In this document: piece after piece, positions 11,090 to 21,500 of the stretch
How the letters are laid out: every line of letters starts with the position of its first letter
Position numbering within the stretch: position 1 is the first letter of the stretch
Assembly (NCBI GenBank): GCA_016791005.1
Contig: JAEUNY010000057.1
Location: 53,551 to 117,550, forward strand
DNA: 64,000 nucleotides
Source of the DNA: Zoogloeaceae bacterium
GTDB lineage: Bacteria; Pseudomonadota; Gammaproteobacteria; Burkholderiales; Rhodocyclaceae
Direction: 5' to 3'
The notes under the pieces: model-generated
What the model was told of the DNA's origin: nothing
The model's input: only the letters and a program-made list of their open reading frames with translations
Databases searched by the model: none
Translations under genes and position numbers: made by a program

Positions 11090-12322
11090 TCACCCAGCGA
11101 GCACGGTCGCCGCCAACGGCGCTGCAGGGTCGATGGTAACGACGGGCACCTCCCGGCCGAAGACTGCCGCGACGCGACGCGTATCCAGCGTTACCGGACT
11201 CAAGATCACCCGCAAAGGGGATAAATCCCGCGCCCCCGGCACGCCCTTGGCCAGGGCCTCCAGGACCTGGGCATCCAGCGCCACGTGGGTCGCCCGCTCC
11301 ACAGCAATGAAATCGAGGAGAAGCGAGTCGCCGCCCACCACCGGCACCCCCGCGTACAGCAGCAGAGACGCCCCGGCAGCCGGTGCGGCCGTGATCCGGC
11401 ACCACCCCGCAGAGCCGACCGGCAGGGCACACACCAGGCGATCGCTTGGCCCCAGGTCGGCGTCGTAGCACAGCGTCTTCAGGCCCCACAACAGCAGTTC
11501 GCCCGCGCTCTGCACTGACATCTTTTGGCCTGCGCCTGGCGAGGCATCGCCCACCAATAAGGCCGGCGCGTCACAGGCTTGGCGCTGGAAGCGGATTTCT
11601 GTGACCTTCAGAAATGGGGCGACGAACTCCGCCAGGAGGCGACCATGCCGGACTTGGCGAGGGTCATCGGTCCCATGGACGTAGGGCACCAATACCACCC
11701 GTTTGAGTTCCGGCAGGGCGGCCGCCCATTCGGCCGCCCGGGGAAGGGTATCCACCCGCTCACCGGCCACCTCGTAACCGTCGGACGCGACGATCAAATG
11801 CGGCGACCAGGCGGCAACCCGAGCCCGGGCGGCGTCGGCGTCCATGTCCGCCGGTATGGCCGCGAACACCGCGCCGACGCTGGCTGCCGCGAGCATGGCC
11901 ACCACGGCCTCCGGCAGGTTGGGCAGACTTGCCAAGATCCGGTGGCCCGGACCGATCCCCTGCTCCCGCAAGCCCGCCGCGAAGTGGGCCACCGCGCGGT
12001 ACAACTCGCCGTGGTCGTAGCGGTTTTGCACCCGCGCCTCGCCCCAGAACACCAGGACCTCATCATCGTCCCGGGCCCGCAGAACATTCTCGGCGAAGTT
12101 GAGCTGCGCAGCGTCGCCGGTGACCACCTGGCCAATGCCCCGCGCCTGCCGCCAAAGGGCTGGCCAAAACGTGGCGGGCTCTGCGGAAAGCCATCCGGCG
12201 TCCGCGACCTCGCGGCCAGCGCCGCGTGCCATGGCGGACGCAAACTGCCCTGAATGATGGGCTTCCCCGTCGGCCAGCCCGCCTCCCGGTACCGAGTTCG
12301 CCTCCCCACGCTGATTCATCAT
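11090..12322 (-). CDS. Degenerate, C-terminally short acetoacetyl-CoA synthetase-like protein
   Basis: 410 aa. Early segments align with acetoacetyl-CoA synthetase (AacS): LNFAENVLRARDD, AAGLREQGIGPGHRILASLP, NLPEAVVAMLAAASVGAVFA, DGYEVAGE and ELKRVVLVPYV. Two features argue against catalysis. The ATP-binding YSSGTTGxPK-type loop is replaced by GDASPGAGQK at the corresponding place. The protein also stops about 240 residues before the usual end (about 650 aa), losing the hinge and C-terminal lid with the catalytic lysine. The frame is intact, so it is a possible pseudoenzyme or a gene in decay. A thioesterase gene lies 66 nt upstream on the same strand. Confidence 0.7.
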   Translation of the reverse strand: MMNQRGEANSVPGGGLADGEAHHSGQFASAMARGAGREVADAGWLSAEPATFWPALWRQARGIGQVVTGDAAQLNFAENVLRARDDDEVLVFWGEARVQNRYDHGELYRAVAHFAAGLREQGIGPGHRILASLPNLPEAVVAMLAAASVGAVFAAIPADMDADAARARVAAWSPHLIVASDGYEVAGERVDTLPRAAEWAAALPELKRVVLVPYVHGTDDPRQVRHGRLLAEFVAPFLKVTEIRFQRQACDAPALLVGDASPGAGQKMSVQSAGELLLWGLKTLCYDADLGPSDRLVCALPVGSAGWCRITAAPAAGASLLLYAGVPVVGGDSLLLDFIAVERATHVALDAQVLEALAKGVPGARDLSPLRVILSPVTLDTRRVAAVFGREVPVVTIDPAAPLAATVLAG

Positions 12323-12388
12323 GGCTTCCTCCGCCCGGCCGGCGTGGCCGGGGCGCTCAATCGGTGCCGCGGCACCCCCGAGGGGTGA

Positions 12389-12799
12389 TCAGGCCTCAAA
12401 ATGCACCCGCAGCGCATCCGGCATCGCCACCGACTTGCCGGTGCCGTGGCTCATCCAGATCATCTTCGAACTGCCTTCGGCGAACAGGCGGCTGTCGCCC
12501 TCGACCCGCATCTCGTACCAGGTCATCACGCTGCTGCGCCCGGGCTCCCCGGCATACATGTCCAGCACCACGGTCGCCGGATAGAAGATGGGGATGAGGA
12601 AGGTACACGCCGCGTTGATGATGACGATGCCCTCCCCGGCGTCGGTCCGCACCGGGTAACCGATCTTCTCGCTCCACTCCACCCGGGCCTGTTCGCAAAA
12701 TCGAAAATAGACGGTGTTGTTCACGTGGCCGTAGGCGTCCATGTCGCCCCAGCGCACGGGAATCTTGGTGGAATAAATCAGCTTGCGCGACGTGGTCAC
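12389..12799 (-). CDS. Acyl-CoA thioesterase, 4HBT/YbgC hot-dog family
   Basis: 136 aa single hot-dog domain. VRWGDMDAYGHVNNTVYFRF carries the 4HBT signature, with the catalytic-type aspartate at about residue 21. A long helix follows. Hydrolyses acyl-CoA thioesters; substrate unknown. GTG start, preceded on the minus strand by GGGAAG about 7 nt away. Probably co-transcribed with the AacS-like gene downstream. Confidence 0.88.
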   Translation of the reverse strand: MTTSRKLIYSTKIPVRWGDMDAYGHVNNTVYFRFCEQARVEWSEKIGYPVRTDAGEGIVIINAACTFLIPIFYPATVVLDMYAGEPGRSSVMTWYEMRVEGDSRLFAEGSSKMIWMSHGTGKSVAMPDALRVHFEA

Positions 12800-12952
12800 C
12801 CTGGTCTTCCCTTTTCCGCGGATTGGCCAGCCAAGGTTAGCATAGGCCTACGACCCTTTCCCCAATGCCAACTCATTGGCTATGGTTAGGAAACGCAGAA
12901 CGGGGAACCCTCCACGGGAAGGCTGCCCCAGGCTACGACAAGGAGAGCAGCG

Positions 12953-14593
12953 TTGGAACGTGAATCGATGGAATTCGACGTCCTGATCGTCGGCGGTGGG
13001 CCAGCCGGCCTGGCCGCGGCGATTCGGCTCAAGCAGCGCGCCGCGGAAGCCGGGCAGGAGGTCAGCGTCTGCCTGATCGAGAAAGCCGCCGAGATCGGCG
13101 CCCACATCCTCTCCGGGGCGGTGATGGACCCCGGCGCCCTCACCGAGCTGATGCCGGACTGGAAAAACCAGGGGGCGCCCCTCAATACCCCCGTGACCGA
13201 GGATCGGGTGATCTTCCTTTCGGAAACGGGGGGCCGCAACATTCCCACCGGCTGGCTGCCCGATTGTTTCATCAACCATGGCAACTACATCGTCCGCCTG
13301 GGCAACGTGGCCAAATGGCTGGGCGAACAGGCCGAAGCCCTGGGGGTCGAGGTCTATCCCGGATTCGCCGGAGCCGAAGTGGTCTTTGACGACGCGGGCG
13401 TGGTCAAGGGCGTCATCACGGGGGACATGGGCCTCACCCGGGAAGGGGAGCCCGGGCCCAATTTTCAGCCCGGCATGGCCCTCCTGGCCAAATACACCCT
13501 GTTCGCGGAAGGCTGTCGCGGCCATCTGGGCAAGCAACTGGAAGCCCGTTTCCGCCTACGCGACGGTGCCGATCCCCAGACTTATGGGATCGGACTCAAG
13601 GAGCTTTGGGAAGTCCCAGCCGACCACCATACACCGGGCCTGGTGGTCCATACCGCAGGGTGGCCGATGGACACCGCCACCTACGGCGGCGGATTCGTCT
13701 ATCCCCTGGACGAACGACTCATCGCCGTCGGTTACGTGGTCGGACTCAACTACACCAACCCCTACCTCTCGCCCTTCGAGGAATTTCAGCGCTACAAGAC
13801 CCACCCCGCCATCCGGCCTTTCCTGGAAGGAGGCAAACGCCTCGCCTACGGCGCCCGGGCGATTGCCGCGGGCGGGCTGCAAAGTCAGCCCAAGCTGGTG
13901 TTTCCCGGCGGCGCCCTCCTGGGCGACGATGCGGGGTTCCTCAACGCCGCCCGGATCAAAGGCAGCCATGCGGCGATCAAGAGCGGCATGCTCGCCGCGG
14001 ACGCCGCCTTCGACGCCCTCGCCGCTGGACGAGAGGGAGACGAACTCGCGGCTTATCCGGCTGCATTCCGCCAGAGCTGGCTGTTCGACGAACTCTACAA
14101 AACGCGCAACTTCAAGGCCTACATGAAGAAGGGCCTGTACCTGGGGTCATTCCTCTTCGGCGCCGAACAAAAGCTGTTCCACGGCAAGGTGCCCTGGACC
14201 CTCCATAACGACTCGGACCACGACAAGCTCCAGCCGGCCAACCAGTGCCAACCCATTCCCTATCCCAAGCCGGACGGCAAACTCACCTTCGATCGCCTTT
14301 CTTCCGTTTTCCTCTCCAACACCAATCATGAAGAGGAGCAGCCTTGCCACCTCCGACTTGCCGATCCGAAGGTGGCGATCGAGGTGAATCTTGCCCGCTA
14401 CGATGCGCCGGAGCAGCGCTATTGCCCGGCCGGTGTCTATGAAATCGTGCGAGAAGAAGGGACTGGACCAAGGCTGCAGATCAACGCCCAGAACTGCATC
14501 CATTGCAAAACCTGCGACATCAAGGACCCCACCCAGAACATCACCTGGGTGACACCCCAAGGGGGCGAGGGCCCGATCTACCAGGGTATGTGA
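12953..14593 (+). CDS. Electron transfer flavoprotein-ubiquinone oxidoreductase
   Basis: 546 aa. Passes electrons from ETF, fed by acyl-CoA and related dehydrogenases, to the quinone pool at the inner membrane. The FAD-binding GGGPAG motif is at residues 14-19. The C-terminal 4Fe-4S cluster has four cysteines: RYCPAGVYE plus NCIHCKTCDIKDP. The start is taken as TTG at 12953 because AAGGAGAG lies about 7 nt upstream and MERESMEFDV is the usual N-terminus. The ATG at 12968 would be too far from that site. No etfAB genes are nearby. Confidence 0.95.
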   Translation: MERESMEFDVLIVGGGPAGLAAAIRLKQRAAEAGQEVSVCLIEKAAEIGAHILSGAVMDPGALTELMPDWKNQGAPLNTPVTEDRVIFLSETGGRNIPTGWLPDCFINHGNYIVRLGNVAKWLGEQAEALGVEVYPGFAGAEVVFDDAGVVKGVITGDMGLTREGEPGPNFQPGMALLAKYTLFAEGCRGHLGKQLEARFRLRDGADPQTYGIGLKELWEVPADHHTPGLVVHTAGWPMDTATYGGGFVYPLDERLIAVGYVVGLNYTNPYLSPFEEFQRYKTHPAIRPFLEGGKRLAYGARAIAAGGLQSQPKLVFPGGALLGDDAGFLNAARIKGSHAAIKSGMLAADAAFDALAAGREGDELAAYPAAFRQSWLFDELYKTRNFKAYMKKGLYLGSFLFGAEQKLFHGKVPWTLHNDSDHDKLQPANQCQPIPYPKPDGKLTFDRLSSVFLSNTNHEEEQPCHLRLADPKVAIEVNLARYDAPEQRYCPAGVYEIVREEGTGPRLQINAQNCIHCKTCDIKDPTQNITWVTPQGGEGPIYQGM

Positions 14594-14696
14594 GAGGGCG
14601 GCGCGGTCAGGGTTCAAGAACCTCGCCATTGGCCCGATGTAGGGGGATCCGGGTCACGGCCCTTTCCGGGCGGCCCCACCACCGAGGAACGCGATC

Positions 14697-15842
14697 TTGC
14701 AAACCCTACAGCGCACCTTTCGCGCCGCCGCGGATCTTGCGGCAGGCCTCCCGCAATTGCAGGACTTCACCCCTGACCTCCTGCTGATCCACGCCGCCCC
14801 GGCATGGTTCGAGACACCAGCGGCCCTGGAGAGCCTGCTCGCGGCCTTTCCGGGGCGCTGCCTGGGCTGCTCCACAGCCGGCGAAATCGCCGGTTCAGCG
14901 GTACTCGACGATCATTGCGTGGTCACCGCGCTATGCTTCGACACCACTGCCTTGTCGATCCACGAAGCCGACATCGCCTCGACCACCGACAGCTACGCCG
15001 CCGGTCAGCGCATTGCCCGATCGGTGGTGGAGAGCCGCCCCGATCTTCTCATTGTGTTCGCCCCCGGAACGGCCGTAGACGGCGCCCGCTTGGTGGAGGG
15101 GCTGATGGATGAACTGCCCCAACGCTTTCCGATTTCCGGCGGCTTGGCAGGTGATGGCGGGCGGTTTCACCAAACCTGGACCATCGGCCCATCCGGTATT
15201 CACTCCGATCGGGTGGTGGCCGTCGCCCTCAAGGGCCCCGGGCTCCGCTTTGGCCACGGCTCCTACGGCGGCTGGAAGCCCTTCGGGCCGATTCGCCGCG
15301 TCTCCCGCTGCGAAGGTAACCGTCTCTATCGGCTGGAGAGCGAGCGCGCCCTGGATGTCTATCGGCGCTACCTGGGTGAATACGCCCACGACCTGCCCGC
15401 CTCGGGCCTGCTCTTCCCCTTTTCTGTCCTCGATGAAAATGGTCAGGAAACCGGTCTCATCCGCACCATCATTGGCATCGACGACGAAAGTGGCAGCCTG
15501 ATCCTCGCGGGCTCGGTCCGGGAAGGAAGCTTCCTCCAGCTCATGCATACGAATTCGGAAGGCCTCGTGGACGGCGCCGAAGTGGCTGCGGAACGTGCCT
15601 TTGCTCCGGGAGTGCGGGACAATGCCAGCCTGGCGCTCCTGGTCAGTTGCATCGGCCGCAAGCTCCTCCTCGGTGAACGGGTGGAAGATGAAGTCGAAGC
15701 GGCCCTGCAAATGGGCCCTCGCAACCTCGCCGTGGCCGGCTTCTACTCCAACGGCGAGATCGGACCAAGCGGCCTGACTTCGGACTGCCGGCTCCACAAC
15801 CAGACCATGACCATTACTTTGATTGGCGAAGCCCAGGTGTGA
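14697..15842 (+). CDS. FIST-domain sensor protein (NosP-like)
   Basis: 381 aa with FIST N (about residues 25-215: LLLIHAAPAWFE, CLGCSTAGEI, FPISGGLAGDGG) and FIST C (about 225-365) domains. FIST proteins bind small ligands. NosP, a FIST haemoprotein from Pseudomonas and Vibrio, senses nitric oxide and controls a co-cistronic hybrid kinase. The same layout occurs here: the stop overlaps the GTG of the kinase by 4 nt. The start is TTG at 14697 with AGGAA upstream. Haem binding cannot be shown from sequence. Confidence 0.82.
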   Translation: MQTLQRTFRAAADLAAGLPQLQDFTPDLLLIHAAPAWFETPAALESLLAAFPGRCLGCSTAGEIAGSAVLDDHCVVTALCFDTTALSIHEADIASTTDSYAAGQRIARSVVESRPDLLIVFAPGTAVDGARLVEGLMDELPQRFPISGGLAGDGGRFHQTWTIGPSGIHSDRVVAVALKGPGLRFGHGSYGGWKPFGPIRRVSRCEGNRLYRLESERALDVYRRYLGEYAHDLPASGLLFPFSVLDENGQETGLIRTIIGIDDESGSLILAGSVREGSFLQLMHTNSEGLVDGAEVAAERAFAPGVRDNASLALLVSCIGRKLLLGERVEDEVEAALQMGPRNLAVAGFYSNGEIGPSGLTSDCRLHNQTMTITLIGEAQV

Positions 15843-18562
15843 ATCGCCCCCTTCATCGCCTCCTGCTGCGTCAGCTGCGGCGCAGCTTCAACCTGGACAG
15901 CGATGCCGCGGTCCAGGACTGGCTCGCCCAAATCGACGGCCCGAATCCAGCCGGCGGCAACCCTGCCGCTGTGAGCACTCTGCAAGACGGCCTGAGGGAT
16001 TTTCTCGGACGGGTCAGCGCTCACTATGATCAAGGTGATCGCGACGTCGCCCTCCTGGATCGCAGCCTGAGTCTGAGCACCGAGGAACTGGCCACCGCCA
16101 ACGCCTCCCTCCATCGCAACCTGATCGCCCGGGATCGCGCCATTCGCTCCCTACGCGACACCATGGCGCGCATGCGCATCGACCTCGGCCACGCCCCGAG
16201 TGACGACACCGACGACCTCGAAGCCCTCTCCGATGGCCTGGCCGCCCTGGTGGACGCGTTGGCCCATCAGCGGAATCAGGTCAAGCAGCAGAAATTTGCC
16301 CTCGACCAGCATGCCATCGTCAGCGTGACCGATATCGACGGGCGCATCACCTACGCCAACGAGCATTTCTGCCGAGTAAGCGGTTACGCCCGGGAGGAAC
16401 TCATCGGCGCTGACCACCGCATCGTTCGCTCAGGCGTCCATGGCGAGCGCTTTTTCGACGACTTGTGGACCAGCCTGAAAAACAACCGGGTCTGGAAAGG
16501 TCAAATCTGCAATCGGGCCAAGGAGGGCGGGCTGTACTGGACCGAAGCGACCATCGTTCCCCTCGTAGACCCCCAGGACAGGCTGGTCCAGTTCATCTCG
16601 ATCCAGACCGAAATCACCGCCACGAAGACCCTGGAGGCGCAGCTCACCGAGCAGCTGCACTTTACGGAAATCCTCTTTGAAGCCCTGCCCGTCGCCGCCT
16701 ATCACAAGGACCAGGATGGCCGGTACTTACGCCTGAACGAAGCCTTCGGCCGTCTCTTCGGGGTCACGCCGGAAGAATTCATCGGTCGCCGCTGCAGCGA
16801 CGTCCGAGTACCCGACCAACTCGCGGACGCGCAGGATGCCGCGCTCTTTTCCGGAAGAGAGCTTCGCCAGGATTTTCCCCGCGCGGTACACCTGCGGACC
16901 GGGGAAGTTCGCGAGTGTTTTTTCCACCGGGTCGGGCTCCCCAATGCCGAGGGCGCGATCACCTCGCTCCTGGGCGTGATTACCGACGTCACCCCCCTCA
17001 AGGAAGCCGAGCGGGATTTGCGTGAAGCGAAGGAGGCGGCTGAAGCTGCCAACCGGGCGAAGAGCACCTTCCTGGCCACCATGAGCCACGAGATCCGCAC
17101 GCCTTTGAACGGGGTCATTGGCATGGTGGAACTGACCCTGGACACCGAACTCACCCCGACCCAGCGGGAATACCTGGAAATTCTGAAATCCTCGGCTGAC
17201 TCGCTACTCCTTATCGTCAATGACATTCTCGACATCTCGAAAATCGAGGCGGGCCGGCTGGAACTCGAATTCATTCCCTTCGAACCCCGCCCTGTCCTAG
17301 CGGAACCCCTGCGCCTGCTGGGTGCCAAGGCGCGGGAGAAGGGAGTGACTCTGCGTACCCGACTGGCCAGCGACCTACCCCCCCGGATTGTCGGGGACCC
17401 TGTTCGTCTGACCCAGGTGCTCCTGAACCTGGTATCGAATGCCATCAAATTCACTCGCCAGGGGGAGGTGGCGCTCGAGGCGAGCTTCGAACGTTCGCCA
17501 GGCCATTCGGAACCCTACCTTCGCATCGCGGTTCGGGACACGGGAATAGGCATTCCGGCCGACCAGATTGACAAGATCTTCGAGCCCTTCACCCAGGCCG
17601 AGCGATCAGTCACCCGAAAGTTCGGCGGCACGGGCCTGGGGCTCAGCATTTGTCGGGAGATCACCCGCATGCTGGGGGGCCAGATCTGGGTCGAGAGCCA
17701 ACCCGGGAAAGGCAGTTGCTTCCATTTGAACCTCCCTGTGGTCCTGGCGACCGAGGATCCGATCCCTGACCGTCGTGCCGGGCCAGCATCCGGGTGGGCA
17801 TCCGCCGCGAGTTCGGAACAGCATTGCCTGGATGTCTTGGTCGTCGAGGACCATCCCGTCAACCAAAGAGTGATCGTCGAACTGCTCTCCCGCCACGGCC
17901 TTGCCCATTGCGTCGTCGCCCACCACGGGCTCGAGGCAGTGGAGGCTGTGCGCCTGCGTAGGGAGCCGCCTTTCGATGCGATCCTCATGGACATGCGCAT
18001 GCCGGTCATGGATGGCATGGAGGCCACCCGCACCCTGCGCGGGATGGGTTACGACGGCCGCATCATCGCCATGACCGCCAACGCGCTCGATGACGACCGC
18101 GCCGCCTGCCTCCAGGCGGGCATGGACGACTTCATCACCAAACCCATCCGGGCCACCGTCTTGTACGAGAAAATTTTCGGGTCCGCCGACCCCTTGGCGA
18201 CGGCTCTTCCCGCCCCGCCCGATCAGGCCCATTTTTTAAGGCTTTTCCAGAGCGTGGGCCTCGATACCCTGAGCATTGTGCGGGACAGCTTCCTGACCCA
18301 CCTGCCCGAGGATCTCGAAACGCTCGCCCAGGCCGCCCGGGACGGGGACCATGCCACGGTCACCCTTCAGGCTCATGCCCTGCGCTCAGTGTTTGCCACC
18401 GTCGGAGACTTGCAGGCGGCGGACATGGCCTTGGCCCTGGAGCGATCCAACGCCGACGCGGGAGATCACGATCTCATGCCGTCCGTGGAAGCCTTGCGGC
18501 AGCGTGGCCTGGCCTGCTGCCGGGCCCTCGAATCCCTCGATCTCTCCGCCCTGGACGCCTGA
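15839..18562 (+). CDS. Hybrid histidine kinase, PAS-PAS-HisKA-HATPase-REC-HPt (NahK-like partner of FIST protein)
   Basis: 907 aa without a clear transmembrane segment. A helical N-terminus is followed by PAS1 (about residues 155-265) and PAS2 (about 278-395). HisKA has MSHEIRTPLNG (His417). HATPase has LNLVSNAIKF, DTGIGIP and GGTGLGLSI. The receiver has VEDHPVNQ and MDMRMPVMDG (Asp718). The C-terminal HPt has AHALRSVFATVG (His846). All phosphorelay residues are kept, so signal can pass His-Asp-His to a separate regulator not encoded here. The GTG start overlaps the FIST gene, implying coupled synthesis and a sensor-kinase pair like NosP-NahK. Confidence 0.9.
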   Translation: MNRPLHRLLLRQLRRSFNLDSDAAVQDWLAQIDGPNPAGGNPAAVSTLQDGLRDFLGRVSAHYDQGDRDVALLDRSLSLSTEELATANASLHRNLIARDRAIRSLRDTMARMRIDLGHAPSDDTDDLEALSDGLAALVDALAHQRNQVKQQKFALDQHAIVSVTDIDGRITYANEHFCRVSGYAREELIGADHRIVRSGVHGERFFDDLWTSLKNNRVWKGQICNRAKEGGLYWTEATIVPLVDPQDRLVQFISIQTEITATKTLEAQLTEQLHFTEILFEALPVAAYHKDQDGRYLRLNEAFGRLFGVTPEEFIGRRCSDVRVPDQLADAQDAALFSGRELRQDFPRAVHLRTGEVRECFFHRVGLPNAEGAITSLLGVITDVTPLKEAERDLREAKEAAEAANRAKSTFLATMSHEIRTPLNGVIGMVELTLDTELTPTQREYLEILKSSADSLLLIVNDILDISKIEAGRLELEFIPFEPRPVLAEPLRLLGAKAREKGVTLRTRLASDLPPRIVGDPVRLTQVLLNLVSNAIKFTRQGEVALEASFERSPGHSEPYLRIAVRDTGIGIPADQIDKIFEPFTQAERSVTRKFGGTGLGLSICREITRMLGGQIWVESQPGKGSCFHLNLPVVLATEDPIPDRRAGPASGWASAASSEQHCLDVLVVEDHPVNQRVIVELLSRHGLAHCVVAHHGLEAVEAVRLRREPPFDAILMDMRMPVMDGMEATRTLRGMGYDGRIIAMTANALDDDRAACLQAGMDDFITKPIRATVLYEKIFGSADPLATALPAPPDQAHFLRLFQSVGLDTLSIVRDSFLTHLPEDLETLAQAARDGDHATVTLQAHALRSVFATVGDLQAADMALALERSNADAGDHDLMPSVEALRQRGLACCRALESLDLSALDA

Positions 18563-18569
18563 GGGCGCC

Positions 18570-21500
18570 CTACCCCACCCAGCGCCGGGCATTGCGGAAC
18601 ATCCGCATCCAGGGCGCATCCTCCCCAAGCCCGGCGGGGGCCCAACTCATCTGCGTCGTGCGATGGGTGCGCTCGGGATGGGGCATCAGGATCGTGAAAC
18701 GGCCATCCGCAGTCGTCACGCCGGTCAATCCCCCAGCCGAACCGTTGGGATTGAGGGGATAGGTTTCTGCAGGACGCCCATGGTGATCGACGAAGCGCAC
18801 TGCCGCGATCACCTCCCCCGTCGCTGCGGAGGTGGCGAACACCGCCCGCCCTTCTCCGTGGGAGACCACGATGGGCATGCGGCTCCCTGCCATGCCGGCG
18901 AAGAAGAGAGACGGGCTTTCCAGCACTTCCGCCATGACGAAGCGGGCCTCGAACTGCTCGCTGCGGTTGCGCTGGAAGGTCGGCCAAGCCTCGGCCCCGG
19001 GAATGATCGGAGCGAGATGGGCCATCATCTGGCAGCCATTGCACACCCCGAGGGCAAAGGTGTCGCCCCGGTCAAAGAAGGTCTCGAACGCCTCCCGCAG
19101 CCGGGGGTTGAAGAGAATCGACTTTGCCCAGCCCTGGCCCGCACCCAGCACGTCACCGTAGGAAAATCCGCCGCAAGCCGCAAGCCCTTTGAAGTCCGCC
19201 AGGCTCACCCGGCCGGCCTGCAAGTCGGACATGTGCACATCGACGGCGGCAAAGCCGGCGCGGGTAAAAGCCGCCGCCATTTCGGACTGGGAGTTCACAC
19301 CCTGCTCCCGCAGGATGGCGATGGGTGGACGCACCCCGGTTGCGATGAACGGGGCGGCAATATCCTGGCCTGGGTCGAAATTCAGGGTCACCGTGAGGCC
19401 CGGGTCCGCCGCGGCGGCGAGGCTGGCGAATTCTTCGTCGGCACAGGCTGGATCATCCCGCAGGCGGGCGATCTGGTGGCTGGTTTCACTCCAGATCTGC
19501 AGGAGTTCGTCCCGCCGCGCACCAAATTGCAGCTTGGCATTGCGCCAGAAGCGGATCTCATCGCGGTCGTTGGGTTCGCCCACGAAGTGGTAGGCGAGAC
19601 CGGCCCGGCGCAGCGGTTCGGTAATGCGGGCGCGATCCTGGCGCCGGATCTGGATCACGGCGCCCAGTTCCTCGCTAAAGAGCCCGGCGAAGATCCGGTC
19701 GCGGAATCGGCCCTTGAGGGTGTCGGGCTTCTTTTCTAGCCCGTCCACGTCGTTCATGAAGACGTCGTAGCAGACGGTATCGAGAAGCACCGAGAGACCG
19801 CAGCGGGACGCAAAGGCCATCTCGCACAAGGTGGCGAACAAGCCCCCGTCGCCGCGGTCATGGTAGGCCAGCAGCAAGCCCTCCCGGCGGAACTGCTGAA
19901 TCAGAGAGAAGAAGGCCGCAAGGTCCGCGGGCGCAACATCCGGCGCGACCTCCCCCACGGTTCCATAGGCCTGGGCCAGCGCGGAGCCCCCCAGCCGATT
20001 GAGGTTATGGCCAAGGTCGATGAGCACCAGTTCGGTCTCGACGCCTTCGATCTGCTGCAGCTGCGGGGTCAGCGTGCGGCGGATGTCCTGAACCGGCGCA
20101 AAGGCCGTGACGATGAGGGACAGGGGTGCCACCACCTGTTTGTCCTGCCCTCCCTCCCGCCAGGCTGTGCGCATGGAGAGGCTGTCCTTGCCCACCGGGA
20201 TCGAGAGGCCCGCGCTTTGGCAGAACGCCGAAACCGCCTCAACGGTGTCGAAGAGCTGGGCATCCTCGCCCCGGTGCCCCGCCGCCGCCATCCAGTTGGC
20301 GGAGAGCTTGACCTGGCCCAGCTCCGCCACGTCTGCCGCCGCGAGATTGGTCACCGCTTCGCCCACCGCCATGCGGCCAGAGGCTGGCGCGTCGACACAG
20401 GCCAGCGGCGTCTTCTCGCCGAGGGCATAGGCCTGGCCGCGATGGCCCTGGAAGCTCATGGCCGTCACCGCCACATCCGCCACCGGGATCTGCCAGGGGC
20501 CGACCATCTGGTCGCGGGCGGTGAGCCCGCCCACCGAACGGTCGCCGATCGTAATGAGGAAGCTCTTGGACGCTACCGATGGCATCCGCAGCACGCGCCG
20601 GCATGCGTCGGCGAGATCGAGGTCGGTGGTATCGAAGGGCGGAAGATGGCGGGCGCGGCGGGAGACGTTGCGGGTCATCTTGGGCGGCTTGCCCAGAAGC
20701 ACCTGCATCTCCATATCCACGGGCTTGTTGTCGAAGTGGCGGTCGGACACCGTCAGGTGCCCATCGGCCGTCGCCTCGCCCACCACCGCGAAGGGGCAGC
20801 GCTCGCGCTCGCAGAAGGCCCGGAACGTGGCCAGGCCCTCTGGCCCCACGGCCAGCACGTAGCGCTCCTGGGACTCGTTGGACCAGATCTCCCGCGGGCT
20901 CATGCCCGGCTCCTCGATATGAACCTCGCGCAGTTCGAAGGCGGCGCCCAGGCCGGCGGAGTCGGCCAGCTCGGGAAAAGCGTTGGACAGGCCCCCTGCG
21001 CCCACATCGTGGATCGACAAAATGGGGTTGGCGGCGCCAAGTTGCCAGCAGGCGTCGATCACTTCCTGGCAGCGGCGCTGGATTTCCGGGTTGCCCCGCT
21101 GCACCGAGGCGAAATCCAGGTCCGCCGTGTTGGTGCCCGTCGCCATCGATGACGCGGCGCCTCCGCCGAGCCCGATGAGCATCCCCGGCCCCCCGAGCTG
21201 GATGAGCAGCGTACCGGGCGGGAAGGCCACCTTGAGCGCCTGCTCGGCCTGAATCAGGCCTACGCCGCCGGCGATCATGATCGGCTTGTGATAGCCCCGC
21301 ACCTCACCCATCACCTCCTGCTGGAAGGTGCGGAAGTAGCCGGCGAGGTTGGGCCGGCCGAACTCGTTATTGAAGGCCGCAGCCCCCAAGGGCCCGTCAA
21401 TCATGATCTCCAGGGCGGAGGCGATCCGCCCCGGCTTGCCATAGGGCCGCTCCCAGGGCTGGATGAACTCCGGAATCTCCAGGTTCGATACCGAGAAGCC

